A DNA stretch of 64,000 nt from Rallus limicola (GCA_022605955.1 JAKCOZ010000007.1:34884991-34948990), one strand, 5' to 3'. Positions 23,646-35,798 are shown, counted from the first letter of the stretch. The notes: generated by a model from the sequence alone, not told the origin. Program-made: numbers and translations.

Positions 23646-23987
23646 CTCAATCAAATCAACCAAGGTATTTTGTTGTTTTGTTTTTGGTCGTTGTTGTTTT
23701 TTTTTTCTTGTAGACAGGGCTATATAAAATTTTCAGTATGGATTTTAAACTGTTATTTCTAGCATACATTGTATTTTCAGAAAAATGCCATATCACTCAT
23801 ACAGTCCTTTTCCCACTCTATACACACAGAAAGAAAGTTTTGAACCAATAGCCAATGGCTAGAAACTTTGCTGGGTTTGCCAAGCCCTTAAATTGTCAGG
23901 CTATGGTTTTCATACTAAATATTTACATACACCAATGAGATTCAATAAAAGAACCAACAGCACCATATTAAAAGCAATATCAATGAC
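23646..23987. other. short spacer between CR1 pieces
   Basis: About 340 bp of single-copy DNA with a GTTGTT/T-rich run at 23675-23710. Nothing else was recognised. Confidence 0.6.
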
Positions 23988-24073
23988 CATGGTGTCCCTG
24001 CTTGAGCATTAGGAGTGGACAATATGACCTCCAGATATCACCTTTAAACCTCAACCATTCTGTGATTCTGTGA
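23988..24073 (+). mobile_element. CR1 LINE, short 3' tail fragment
   Basis: CATGGTGTCCCTGCTTGAGC, then AATATGACCTCCAGATATCA and CTCAACCATTCTGTGATTCT, reproduces the last ~85 bases of a sense CR1, ending in the octamer tail. It is the third CR1 tail within 1 kb. Confidence 0.85.
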
Positions 24074-24779
24074 CATGAGACTGGTGGCACAGTATGTTGC
24101 AGAAACTTGTACCTTGGCCTCAGGTTAGGAAACCACTCTTCACAGTGGGCAGGAAAATCTGCCAAATGGAAGACGAAGAGATAGTATTGTCTTTCATCTT
24201 CCTGGTAGTTCCTGAGTTATGTTGACATGGTCACTTTTTCCTTTCTGATTTTCTTACCCTGAGAAGTGGTGACACATTGTGTGCAACTGCTTGTTTGGGA
24301 GATAAAATCATCTACATTCACAGTTCTCAGAAACTGTGGTTTATGGTCAATGAAAGCAGTAAGTTTTGCCATTTTCCTCTTTTTCTTTCTTTTAAAAATA
24401 GCCTTTGCAGGTCTATTCATTTGCATTCTGATTTTAATTTTCGAATATTTCTTCAGAAGAAGGAAGACAAAAAGGTTTGCTTTGTTTTGTTTTGCTTGCA
24501 AGAATTACTAAAGACACCAGGAGAGAAAATTACTGCCAGGGCTTGAGATATTACAAATATCACAACTTTGTGCAGGAGTCCTGGTGACACTGATGAACTT
24601 TATTTGTTGATCAGTACACTTCAGGGTACAAACCTCTGGTACTTACAAAGAAGATCTAGAGGAAAATAGCAATAAGTAGAAATTCAGGTTAGCTTGGAGG
24701 GGCTTGAAATTTTGAAGCTTTTCTTTCATTAGCAGCTTTTCCTTGCTATGAAGCTTTACCAGACAAAGTCACAAGAAAG
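24074..24779. other. single-copy DNA, overlapping frames without support
   Basis: Two overlapping plus-strand frames (24266-24511 and 24277-24546) and a minus-strand frame share the same T-rich tract. The hydrophobic run in one of them follows from that composition. No gene is called. Confidence 0.5.
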
Positions 24780-25090
24780 GTCAAGAAACTTCCGTAATTC
24801 CTTAATTAATGTTTAATTAATCTTTAATTAATGATAATGCTCAGATCCTCATGAGTAGTTCATAAGCAACCTGGAATATTATGGTCTATTTGTTGGAAAG
24901 CCCCATGAAGATACACAGTTGGTTTAATTAGATACCGATTAATTCAGAATGCGATGCTTCCTCCTTCTTCGATCATTAGCATCACTTTACTTCATAACAC
25001 TGTTGCAGTATGGTGTTTCAGATCTGGCAGTGTGATTAAGAAGTGGGAGTATTACCTTGTTACCATGCAGGTAATACTTTATTATAGTTC
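24780..25090. promoter_or_regulatory. candidate homeodomain-rich element
   Basis: Three TTAATTAAT words start at 24802, 24813 and 24824, exactly 11 bp apart. Further homeodomain-type words follow (TTTAATTAGAT, CGATTAATTC near 24922-24945). Four CpGs are kept within about 180 bp, in otherwise CpG-poor DNA. A 9-bp perfect inverted repeat (AGTATTACC/GGTAATACT) lies at 25048-25078. TAATTA is the core site of many homeodomain proteins, and 11-bp spacing would put them on one face of the helix. Enhancer function is inference. Confidence 0.35.
24802..24832. repeat. three-copy 11-bp tandem array of TTAATTAAT
   Basis: Copies at 24802-24810, 24813-24821 and 24824-24832 are identical over nine bases and separated by the 2-base spacers GT and CT. 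It is either a small slipped-strand tandem repeat or a phased protein-binding array. The sequence alone cannot separate the two. Confidence 0.85.
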
Positions 25091-27238
25091 TCCTTTCCTT
25101 TAGACTCTGCCTTAATTAAATTGTAAGCCTGACTCCACATCTTTCCAAATATATATTCTATAGAGGATTATAGGCTGTTTCTGTAGCCCAATGAGGAGAA
25201 TGCAATGTGTGATAGTTTTACTGCTCCATTTATTTCAGTCATTCCAACCAGAGATAGCACCTGTGTGGATATTTGGCTCTGATTTTCCACTCGGTGAAAG
25301 ATTGTGTGCAATGCAAGCCAAGGTCCAATGAAAAGGTGATCACTGGCTATGCTTCATCACCCTTATGCCATAGTATGAAATAAACTTCATCGTAACTTAT
25401 TATGGCTTATGCCACGTGCTTGTGACAGAGGACAAACAAGGTAATGGAGTTTAATCAAGCTACACTTTGTCCTGACTTGGCCTCCATGCAGTTTCCAGGT
25501 TTCCACCCTGGCTTTTCTTGGATCTCCTGGCAAACCTGAGGTATCAGATTCCTCTCAGTTGACTGTGCAACCCTACTATATCAGAGCTAGCTGTTGAGGT
25601 TCCCCTTGATGAAGATGTTGTCAACATTGCCAACAGAATTTAGGAATTGTTTGATATGACCCCATGCTTTAAGATACTTTAGATGAATGGATACACATAA
25701 GTTTGGCTTCTTGTGTTTGGTGGTTTGTTGTGGGTTTTTTTGTCTGAAAACTGTCTGTCCATTGAGTATAAGGGCTGATTAGAGTGAGGACCTGCTATTC
25801 TGCTATTCTTTACACCTATATTTTATGAGATAACCCCCACCACAAATGTAAGGGTCTTCAAGTTGTATTGCACAGTTAGCAAAGGAAGCCATTAAGTAAC
25901 GGTCCACCTTCATTAACCCACCACCAAAAAACAATAGTTACCAATTGATGAATTTTTCCAACTTCAAGAATCACTTGGCATGGTCAGCTATTGGCCAATT
26001 TAACTCTTCCCTCAGGGAGGTTCTGTCTGGAAACAAAAATGAACCCCCAAAGATGTGACAGGAATCAATAGGAAGCAGCATGGTTGCACTTAACCTTCAT
26101 TCTCAGAAAAAAAAACACACACACATTGACAAACATATCCTCTCACTAATTCTCTTTGTAATGATACCAAAAAAACCCATTCTAACATAAAGCATGCTTC
26201 CTGCTTCTTTTAAATAACACATCAAAACATCCAGATTTTCTGTTATTCCAGTGGTGTCAAGACTAAATAAAGTACAGTGTTTGATTGATAACAAAAAATA
26301 GAACAGCACATCAAACAGAATTATCATACTCCAATCCACACATTTCATCTTATCCCAGTCAATACAGTGCACACTGTGAATGTACTAAGAAAGCCAGATT
26401 CATTGATCACTGTCAGTCTGACAAAGAAGCGTTGTAGTGTTGACATTAAAGTAAATTGCAGATACTGTAACATAGGTTATGATTATTAGAAAATTAATTT
26501 TGGAATGTATCTTCAAAATATTGCAAACTCCATATCTTATTGCATGCTGGTTTATAGCTTATTGTTTAAACAATAACCAGAGGTGAAATATGAAGCTAAA
26601 GGATTTGCTACAGCACACACATTTTGTTTCTAAACTTAAAAACAAACAAAAATACCCCTTTCATTCCTTCCTGAAAGGAGGTAAACAACCACCTAACATT
26701 TGACCTTGTGAGGTCAATTTATAATGACAACCAAATGTAATAGCACCTGGTAGATGCACACAAACATCACAATTATGCACTGATGGAGATCAAGACTTGT
26801 GAATCTTTCTAAAGCTTTGTACGTCCTTATGTTGGTTTGTTCAAACTGTTACCTGGAATTGTCTGGATGCTTCTTCAGCCAAAATATTGAACATGATGAC
26901 ACGAGGCAGAATTTTTTTGATATTGAGATTCACAAGTGCATATTAAACACATATTTCTTGTTGCTCTAGGTCTTAAGTGATCAGCTATATTTGATTGATG
27001 TCAAATATATTTGATTGGGGCAAGAGGAGAGAAAAAGAGGAAAGAATGCAGATTGGTCATGATTTTCTCTCATTACTGTTTACACCAAGAAATCAAAAAT
27101 TATACAGAAGCAGAGTGAACAATATGATTACAGCACACTTCATGTTATCCAACCCAACTAGAACTGGTTAGAAGATACATTTAAATACTTACACATTTTT
27201 TTTCAGCCTCAAACGAGGCAACCTTAATTAATAGATAC

Positions 27239-27241
<3 letters not shown>
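25091..27241. other. AT-rich single-copy DNA, nothing recognised
   Basis: No gene or transposon. A short A9 plus CACACACACA run lies at 26107-26124. The minus-strand frame 26103-26372 has no recognised motif. Confidence 0.6.
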
Positions 27242-27276
<35 letters not shown>

Positions 27277-27287
27277 TTGTGTGTATG
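27242..27287 (+). repeat. (TG)n microsatellite, imperfect 3' end
   Basis: About 29 bases of pure TG/GT are followed by an interrupted ATGTGTTTGTGTGTATG tail. The His/Thr-rich minus-strand frame across it is an artefact of the repeat. Confidence 0.95.
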
Positions 27288-28072
27288 CATGAGCTTTTGT
27301 ATGCATATTAAAGAACATGCAATTAAAATATGCTTTGGAAATGTCAAAACATGTTGTTCCAGCATGGTCCAACATTGATCAGCTTCCTTGACAGTTGGAG
27401 TGCCTCACAGGAGTTTTGGTTTGAATGCTTCAGGCTCCTTCTCTCTCCTGTGGATTTGACTTTCCAGATGGACAATTGTTCCAGGAAATACAAGAATCTT
27501 ATTGCTCCAGGGTTTAAACAAAGCAGGTCAGTGTACTGTAGCGTACTGTGAATTTGGTTCAGGCCAACTCCAACTTGCAGTGGAAATCAAGGTTAACAGG
27601 CAGTGACATTCAACTTCCACAAAGGAGGACGTCCAGAGGGCTGCAGATGAATACTGAATCAACACAGAATATTTGAACTCCTATGACAAGCCAAAAGTGT
27701 CAATTGAAGTTGACACAACCCAAAATGGAGACATGATAAAAATACCAAAATTCACATCTTTAATGGAGCAGACATCTTCTATCCAAAGCCAACCAACAAA
27801 TCACCACAAAATTCCTTAGTGTCACCTTTTACAAATCCAATGGATTCTCAGATACTGCCTTTTCAGATTTTCAATTCCATGATTTCTGGGCACCTGGCAG
27901 AAAATGACAGCAAACAGCCTGACTCAGCGACTCTTTCAAACCTTGTCCCAGTCTTGCAACAATAGCAGCATTAAAATTCCTAGCTGTGAATGGTTATATG
28001 CTTTCCTGATCTTTTCCTCCTTTCCCAGCTTCCTTGCTCTCCTTGACATACATTAACGTGCATTTACACTCA
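27288..28072. other. single-copy DNA, weak exon-like segment
   Basis: TTTGACTTTCCAG at about 27455-27467 followed by a 59-nt stretch ending AAAGCAG|GTCAGT gives an exon-like outline open in two frames. The donor is weak and I do not call a gene. The 27.6-27.9 kb stretch has a fairly even base composition and could be a decayed pseudogene, but I recognise no protein in it. Confidence 0.4.
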
Positions 28073-28104
28073 TACACACACACATACAAACACACACACA
28101 CACG
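28073..28104 (+). repeat. imperfect (CA)n microsatellite
   Basis: CATACACACACACATACAAA and a further CACACACACACAC form a short interrupted CA repeat. Confidence 0.9.
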
Positions 28105-28225
28105 CATACAAACACTCCTATATGTTAAGTAAAAAGCTTCTGCATTTTTCTTTCTCTTTCTCTTTAATGACAGCTAAATCCTGTAAGATAAAAGATGATC
28201 TCTTTGGAGACTAACGTATTTGCAG

Positions 28226-28802
28226 TTCATATCAAAAGAAGCGTGGCCAGCAGGTCAAAGGGGGTGATTCTGCCCCTCTACTCTGCTCTGGTGAGACCCG
28301 TCTTGACACTGCATCCAGTTCTGGGGTCTCCAGTGCAAGAAAGACATGGAGCTGATGGAGCTTGTCCAGATGAGGGCAACAAAGATGATCAGAGGGCTGA
28401 AGCACCACTCCTGTGAAGACAGGCTGAGGGAGTTGGGGTTGTTCAGCCTGGAGAAGAGAAGGCTCCAGGGAGACCTTATTGCAGCCTTCCAGTACATGAA
28501 GGCGATAGAGGAAAGATGGAGAGGGACTGTTTGTCAGGGAGTGTAGTGACATAACAAGGGGTAATGGCCTTAAACTGAAGAAGGGGAGATTTAGATTAAA
28601 GGAAAAACTTCTTCCCTTTGAAGGAGGTGAGGCACTGGCACAGGTTTCCCAGAGAAGCTGTGGCTCCCCCCTCCCTGAAAGGGTCCAAGTTTGGATGGCA
28701 CCTTGAGCAGCCTGGTCTAGTGGAGGGCGTCTCTGCCCATGGCAGGACAGCTGGGACTAGGTGGTCTTCAAGATCCCTGCCAACCCAAACCATTCTGTGA
28801 TA
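28226..28802 (+). mobile_element. CR1 LINE, 3' ~0.58 kb, sense
   Basis: Sense landmarks in order: AGAAGCGTGGCCAGCAGGTC, TGCCCCTCTACTCTGCTCTG, GATGATCAGAGGGCTGAAGC, TTGTTCAGCCTGGAGAAGAG, AGCCTGGTCTAGTGGAGGG and CAACCCAAACCATTCTGTGA. They cover the ORF2 C-terminus and the complete 3' untranslated tail. One frame (28346-28546) still reads [20 protein letters not shown], but frameshifts break it on both sides. The copy is 5'-truncated, like most CR1 insertions. Confidence 0.96.
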
Positions 28803-31800
28803 TCTCTCCTTCATTCTTTACTGGGGGTGGTGACTGTGGTGATTCCACTACAAGCAGAAGGATTTACAAAGCTATAAACTACTTGGTTTTCCCATTTGAA
28901 CTGGGTTCTCAAGACTGAACCAAATTTAAATGCTTACAAAGCATTCTTGTCATTAATGTGCCCCTCTCCATAAGTCCAATGTAGACTCCTAGGAATGTAA
29001 AGACTTACTGGTTTTTTGAGGCCTGCCTCCCCTCTGATTTGTTTATGCTTACCAATGTCAAGGGAAAACAAAGTAGACCACAATCATGCAAAACCAGGGT
29101 CTGTTGCCTCTATATTTCCAAGAAAGCAAACAAGGCAAATGTCCTCCCTGTCTGCTCCCAGGGATGCTCTGGCTAACATCCTGGCTGGTGTCTCGAGTAT
29201 ACTTGGTTTACAATGTGCCCTCCAAGGCTGTCACTGATGAATGATCCATGTTTACTAATCTTTCTTGAAGAAGATACCCTGACTCAATATCCTTTTAAGT
29301 TGTTCCAATTCCCACCTTTCTCAATCAGTACAAATCCACATGAACAAAGTGATTAGTACCTCTTTAGCCTGGACCCTGGAGAGCTTTGGTGATTTGGGGA
29401 ATAGCCTAAAATTTCCTTCAGGGGAGAAGCTAAGCCATGCCAAGGAAATAAATTTCACAAAGCATTCCACTGTGCCCTGAAATGGAGTAGGAGGCTTGTT
29501 ATACATAGCAAGTCAATATGTTTTCAACGTAATATTGTAAGGAAACAATAAATAGGTATTTGGAATAGGTGAGAGCTCAGAGGCAAAATTAGTTGCTAGG
29601 CAAGTTCATTGAAATACCCCTCCTGTTATTTTACAGAAGGCCAACACCATATTCTCTTGACGTCAACTACACAGGTTGAACATAGCAGTAGTTTTCTGTT
29701 CTTTGGAAATGCACCTTTCTCCACCATGAATTATGGATTTTAACTTAGATTCAGTTTTATTCATTTCTGCCTCGGGGGTGGGTGGTGCATGGGGGTTACA
29801 GTTTTGGGTTGGTTGATTTTGCTTGTTTCTGCATCTTTTATACTTCTCCATTTTCCACTTGATGCTGTTTGTGTCATGAAATACTGACACATTGTAGAGA
29901 CCCCAGCTCTACTGAGAGACAAATCTGTGCCGTTCTGGTGCCCACTGGTGGATATTCTTTGATGCCAAGCTCAGTACAGAGCTACCCTTGCATCAATTTT
30001 TTCCCTTAATAAAATGTCAAGATTTTAGCCTGTAGGAAACCCCAGCATATCATCATCAGCATTATCTGTATCTTCACTTCTGTAAAAGACAGCTCTTCTC
30101 ACAGTGTGAGGGTAATGTCTCTATTTTCTTTCTACTCTGTTCCATCCTTGAATAACGCATCAAATTTACGAGTTCCCCTACTTCATAATAGGAACCACTG
30201 CCCCAGTAGGAAGCAAACGACAAACCCCATCTCATTTCAGATAGTCTCCAAATATTTATCAGAGAGATAAAAGTAAAACCTCTGGTGCTCTTTATGTCAT
30301 CCTGATTGTCTTCCATTTTTCCTTTTGCTGTAGTAAACTTCTGTACAATTATTTAAATTAACTGTATAGCTAGATATTTAGCTTTGCTTTTTTCCTCCAA
30401 ATATACTAAACATGTCTCACTTTTTCCATTTATAGCCCTTTTATTACAGTCTTGCAGAGTGCTTTACACAAAAGAAATAACAATAGAGCAGCGATGCTCA
30501 GATATTTACCAGCAACACATAAATATTGATATGTACTCCATGCTGAAGACTTTCCATTGAGTCCAAATACATGTATAATGCAGACCTTTAGATACAATTT
30601 TCCTTTGAAAGTCCCAATAGAGATAAGACAGTATCATTTAATACACTGAGATTGAGGGTCACTGCTCTTTTACTTTGCCTTTGAAATTTTGTATTTGTGT
30701 TGGCTTTTTGTCTTTGTGTATGGGGCTCACATAAAGATGCTTTAGAGCACCAGCCTTCTATAGCAGGAGACCTGGTTCAAGTCCTAATCTAGATCAAACT
30801 CAGAGAGGTTAGTGGTCTCGTCATGCTCTCTAGTGGTTGCTTTTCTGATGAGCAGCTGCCATACTCCAGGGAGGTCCAGCTATGGAGTAGCAGCCGGGAT
30901 GCCACAAGACTGAAGCACAAAAGAAAAAACTGGAGGGTCGTTCTGGCTAGGATCCAGTCACTCCTAAACCATGTGTTAATCTCTCAATTTGAAGAAACAG
31001 AGAATAAATGTATCAATAAGAATCATACCAATATTATTTGTTTGGGTTTTTTTAAGAATGCCATATCTTCTCTTCCTGGCTATTTTCCCATCATTTAAAA
31101 TCTAGAATCTGTAATGATCAAGCTGACAAAAAGCTGGGTAACAAATCTAAGCTTTTGTTTCTTACCCCTATCTTACCTAAAAACTGCAATGAAAAGAACT
31201 GTCAAGGTTGGTGGGAAAAGCCTGGCTGACTTCACTGGGCTTTGAACCACAGGGCCAAACACACCCATTGGCACTACATTTTTAAACTATTTTAATAAAC
31301 CAGTGGGTTGGGACCCTCCCATGCACAGATTTTTATTTTTTTTTCCTTACATTTAAGAATTATAGATTTGCTGCTCAATGGGTTCTTGAAGTACAGAAAT
31401 AACCCACAAAACTTTATAAGGAAACTGGAATTGAAACCTTTAAAAAATCTTAGGGAAGGCTTTGGTTCAAGTTCTGTAAGACAATGCAGATCAGAGCTAT
31501 TTTGTGTATCGAAAAAAAAAATGCAGTGGAATAAAGCTGAGATTCAGCAAAAACACATGAATCACCCTTTTGATCATGCCTCTAGCAGTGACAAAACAAA
31601 CTACAGTTTTAAGGAGACAGTAGCTTTGCTTTTGAGGGTTACTTCAATTTAAATGCTAGCAAAATGGAGTGGCATCCTAGAGTGATCTGGCTGTGACTCC
31701 GTGCCAGTGGCATCACCCCACTTCTACCTGCTGTAGCAGCCTGTGCACACACATCTTTCAATTCTCAGACACGGATGCCCTTCAGCTACACTCCCTTCAT

Positions 31801-33596
31801 CACTTCCACTGAGCATGTGGCTGCTGGGAGGGCACCCCTTCTCTGCAGGCTGTAACCAAATGGGTTTGTTGACTTTCCTCCCCCACTGTGGGGGTGATAC
31901 TGTGGGTGTTTAAGAGAGAAAAATAAAAGTCATGTTTTCCATTTGTGGGATGTAGGTGGTCAAGGGAAACAAAAGCCCTTGTAGAAGTTTTACATGAGAT
32001 ACACAGATGGCTTCGGGGGTGTGGCAGACTCTGTTGATGTTAAAAGGATGAAGGAAGCCAAAAAAGACTTGTGACAGATGCTCTGGAGCTATGGAATATT
32101 TAAAGAAGATTGCATTAACTTTATAAATGTTAGAAATGTTGCCTAACGAACTTCAAGTTTTTGTCAGTAGCTGTGTTCCCAGATAAATAAGACATGAGAT
32201 GTTTCCTTCAAGAAAATAAATGATGTAGAGGTAATTGATGCTGTTTTCAACTTTGAAACAAATTCAAGTGGAAGACATTTGAAGCTCATTCTCCAAGGGA
32301 CCTACCACACAGACTGCTAAAGGCCTAAATGCAAACCAAAGAAAGCTTCAATCATTTATAAAAATAAGAGTCCTGACTGGGCACAGAGATATATTCTAAA
32401 ACCTCATGATGACTAACAAGGACAAATGCTTCAGAGGCCTAAAACTGCATAAAGCCTGAATTGATAAGGGTGTTAGAAGATGGATGTCCACCAAGTAGAT
32501 ATATAGGGTAATGTAATGTTGTCTTACATTTCCTATTAAATTATTTTGTTCTGGATAAATAGTTTTTAACTTCAGGAGAGTTAGAGAGCTTGGGCAAAGT
32601 TGGCAGAGCAGCTACTCCGAGTCAGACTTGCTAAGAGTTTCAGGGGGGTTTAGCTAAGGCTGCACTACAGGATCCTGCCTTAAGAGGTTTCAAGTGGGGA
32701 TATCATAAGGGGACTGGAAGCATGGTTACCTTAGAAACTGGAATAAGAATTGCACTAAATTGTCTGAAAATTAAGAAAAAAGAGTATTTCTAGTCATTAG
32801 CAAACTAGGCTGAAGGATATCCTTTCTGAAACAAAGACAATTTTAGCAATGAGCAAGCTGAATTTTTTTTTTTCCTCAAGACTTTGCATAGTAAGGAAAG
32901 CGCTCCAAGAAGGATCCAAACAGCAGTTAATTTTATTTTTTTTTTATTTTAAATGACACAAAGTAAATGTGGTTTTTCCCTACATCCTTATTATTTTTTT
33001 ACTGACCTCATGGATTTTGCCTACTTATCCTTCTTCCCTCTATTCAGTTTATTTGGAACAGGATCTTGACTGTAGGAAGGATTTCCAGTGTCACTGAATC
33101 AGGTACTAACTGCTGTCTTTTTTTGGCCTTTGGCTGGGCTAATTCTCCTCCAGCAAGGTGCTTTGGGCAGTGTTTCTGCCTTAGAGAGTGCTACATGCTG
33201 TGAAAAGGAGAGACCATGAAAACCTTTGAAGTTGCAAAAGAGCCTTCTTAAATTTGTTCTTAAAAATGTAGTTGAGTTTGGAAGGGAAGAAATGCTATAC
33301 CAGACCCTCGGGTATCTCCCCACAGGAGAGGATTCTTATTGGAGATAGTTTGTAACTGAAAACTTGACTTCTCATTGCTCACTATACCTAAAATAATTTT
33401 AAAGATTTTGCACCTTGGAAATTTAAATGCTCATAAATGAGTAATTATCTACCGACCAAAGACTCAAAAATTTGGGCAAGAGAACTGTCTCTGTTTGAAG
33501 CCCCAGCTCAATGACTGCCTACTTTGCTGACAAAACTATTAATAGTAGGATTGACATAAAACTACTCCTCAGACAGATGCACAGGACTGAGATCCT
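28803..33596. other. transposon-poor single-copy DNA
   Basis: No CR1 or LTR was recognised. Scattered chance frames run up to 114 codons (31308-31652) without motifs. A short tRNA-like stretch lies near 30740-30795 (own entry). G-rich text near 29774-29800 falls short of a four-run quadruplex. Confidence 0.5.
30738..30795 (+). repeat. possible tRNA-derived SINE relic
   Basis: GAGCACCAGCCTTCTATAGC, followed by AGGAGACCTGGTTCAAGTCC, resembles the anticodon-arm to T-arm half of a tRNA. GGTTCAAGTCC fits the RNA polymerase III B-box pattern GGTTCRANNCC. The D-arm side and a 3' acceptor stem are not recognisable, so it is not a functional tRNA gene. An old amniote tRNA-derived SINE is the likeliest reading. 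Chance similarity is the alternative. Confidence 0.3.
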
Positions 33597-33615
33597 GAAA
33601 AAAAAAAAAAAAAAA
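33597..33615 (+). repeat. poly(A) run
   Basis: About 18 consecutive A residues after GATCCTG. No transposon body is recognisable on either side. Confidence 0.85.
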
Positions 33616-33756
33616 GGATATAGGAAGCATGTTTCTGCCTGAGGAACATTGGGCTGATCATCAACAGAAAAGTCCAAATATTTGCTTGGAAATATTTTCA
33701 CAGCTTGATAATGTTATGCTGGTAAGTCCATACTCTGTGTCTCTCTATCTAAAAGC

Positions 33757-34255
33757 AGACTTGGTGCATGAGTGTGCATCTTGCTGCCAGTGAGTCACCT
33801 GGAAGATTTGTCATTCAGTTAGAGTATCGAGGAAAGGGGCGATTGCAGTTTATGCTGTGCGGGATTACTGTCATGCCACAACTCGAGCAAATACCTCAAG
33901 ATGTTGTGCCCGAAGCAGCAGATTGCTACATTGCTCGGTGGTTATTTCTATTGCGTACTTGCCTGCTGGTTGTGTGTTTACAAAAGCTAATTAGAGTGGA
34001 CTATGTTATTTACAGCATTAGACTTTCGAAGGAGAAGATTACCGTATAATCACTTTGCCTCAAGTGTGTTTGAGCCGAGATTACTTTAGGGGACCGGAAA
34101 GGAGCCAGCAGGAACAAACTCAGCAATTACTTTAACACAGTCAAGCATTCCTAACCCGTGTCAGTGTGAAATATTCCTGTGCTGATTACCTGATACTGGG
34201 TTATACAAGGTGGAGATTTCTTTCTGTACGTACCATGTCACTTTTGGCTACGGTT
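33757..34255 (+). promoter_or_regulatory. CpG-retaining single-copy block, candidate conserved element
   Basis: Fourteen CpGs fall between about 33828 and 34252, several times the density of neighbouring lines (about four in 600 bases around 30.0-30.6 kb). Yet the block is neither GC-rich nor any repeat I recognise. It contains TGAGTCA (AP-1 core) at 33791 and CTAATTAG (homeodomain core) near 33990. The plus-strand frame from 33757 to 34049 stays open for about 97 codons right after the splice-acceptor-like TCTATCTAAAAGCAG. A last coding exon is therefore an alternative, though I recognise no protein. CpGs persist where DNA is unmethylated or under constraint, so a conserved regulatory element is my preferred reading. 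Confidence 0.4.
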
Positions 34256-35778
34256 TATTGCAGACCACAGAGGTTCACATGAAGCTTCCATTGTGAGTAG
34301 AACACATAACAGAAATGAGAATTAGAAGAGGTCACAATTTTTGGCCTTGTCCTTCCTAGTACTTTACATTTCAAGTTTAGGAATGCTTCCCACAGCAAAT
34401 TCTTAAACTGTGTTAGTGCATTCATGTGATTTCTACCAAGGTTAGTAGAGGTGAATCAAAGCTGGGAAAGCTGAAACCTTTACCATTTTATACTACAAAG
34501 GCAAAAAGCTTCAATCCAAATATTTTCTTCCATGGAAAAGAATCCCTGGAGACCATAAAGCTCTCTATCATCTTCACCAGGAGAAGGTTATATTTAGCAG
34601 CTCTAAGGTTTTGTTCAAGGAACCCTTGGCACTGAAAGGAGCCAGGAAATAGTAGAAACAGCTCCAGTCCTACTTTGCAGACAGATCAATTAGTGCTTCA
34701 TGTCACGAAGTTTCATAAACTTCAGATGGTTGTCTTCAATATATGCCATCTGTGGCAAAATCATTCATGCCTGAACCCTAGTGAAGTTGATGGAGAGCTT
34801 TATGTTCTCCAGAAAGATCTTTTATCAAATAATAGCACACATTTTTCACCAAGGAGGCATAGAAATAAACAGAAGAGGTTGGAAGGATTTGGCAACTCTG
34901 CTGGCACTACTGCTGCGGCCTCGGTGGCAATCCAGTTGGCTCTAAACAATAATAAAAAACTGGAACCCTATGAAGTAATTCAGGATATTCCCATTCCCAG
35001 CCCACATGCTCAGTCCCAGATCCAAACACCACAGATTGTACTCAGCGTAGGGAAGAGCCTGAGTGTGGAGGCAAGGGTAAGGTAGTAATTTCCCTTCCCC
35101 AAGCCTTCATTTTGGCAATCCAGATTTCTCTTCCTAATTTACTCTTTGCTGTGGAGGTTGTAGCACAGAATGGCATATCTAAGGGAGGGAAAAAAATCTG
35201 CCACCAAGACCATGCAAGAAAGGAAAGCTGGACTTGGATAAATAGATGTTTGCTCGTGTTTGTGCTTTTGGCACTTTACTCCAGTGAGTTCAGCATCACG
35301 GGAGCCTGTTTCAGCAGGTTCTCATATTCTGCTTCGTGGCATTAAGTATGCATAGGTTGAGGACCAGAAAATTTTGGAAGCTTTTAATTTGAGATGTCAT
35401 GTAAGCCAGTTAAGCCACTTTTGTTGATAAAGATTTAAGGTCTTTTTTTTTTTTTTAAGAAAGATTTGGTTTATTTTACTTGATGCTCCAGCCAGCTCTG
35501 GAGCAGCTTTCAATGAGTGCAGCCCTGATTTACAATCGCAAAATTAATAGTTTATTAATATTCTTTTAGTTGTTCCAGAGCACTTGTTGGGCTTGATAAA
35601 GATAATATTCTTGAGACAACTTTCTTGTCTTCTCCAGTCCTTGAAATTTGCCTTTTACACATGGACTGTGATAGCTGACTGTGCAAAAAGAAACAGGGTA
35701 AAGCAGGAATCATGTGCCAGGCTGTGGAAACACTTGGCCTAGCAAATTATTACAGAAATGTATATATGTAAAAAAGAA

Positions 35779-35798
35779 GGGGTGGGGGAATGGGGGGG
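35779..35798 (+). other. G-quadruplex candidate
   Basis: The run GGGG-T-GGGGG-AAT-GGGGGGG lies within 20 bases. The last run can be split to give a fourth G-tract, so a four-tract quadruplex with very short loops is possible on the plus strand. No gene start lies nearby to suggest a promoter role. Confidence 0.5.

Noticed and set aside
27181..27375. Thr/His-rich minus-strand frame
   Set aside because: Translation of the (TG)n repeat.
27455..27525. 59-nt exon-like segment ending AAAGCAG|GTCAGT
   Set aside because: The donor is weak and two frames are open, so it carries little information.
34426..35345. Three consecutive plus-strand frames suggesting one gene
   Set aside because: No shared splice sites, domains or codon bias could be seen, and the frames differ in phase. 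They are likely chance frames in a moderately GC-balanced stretch.
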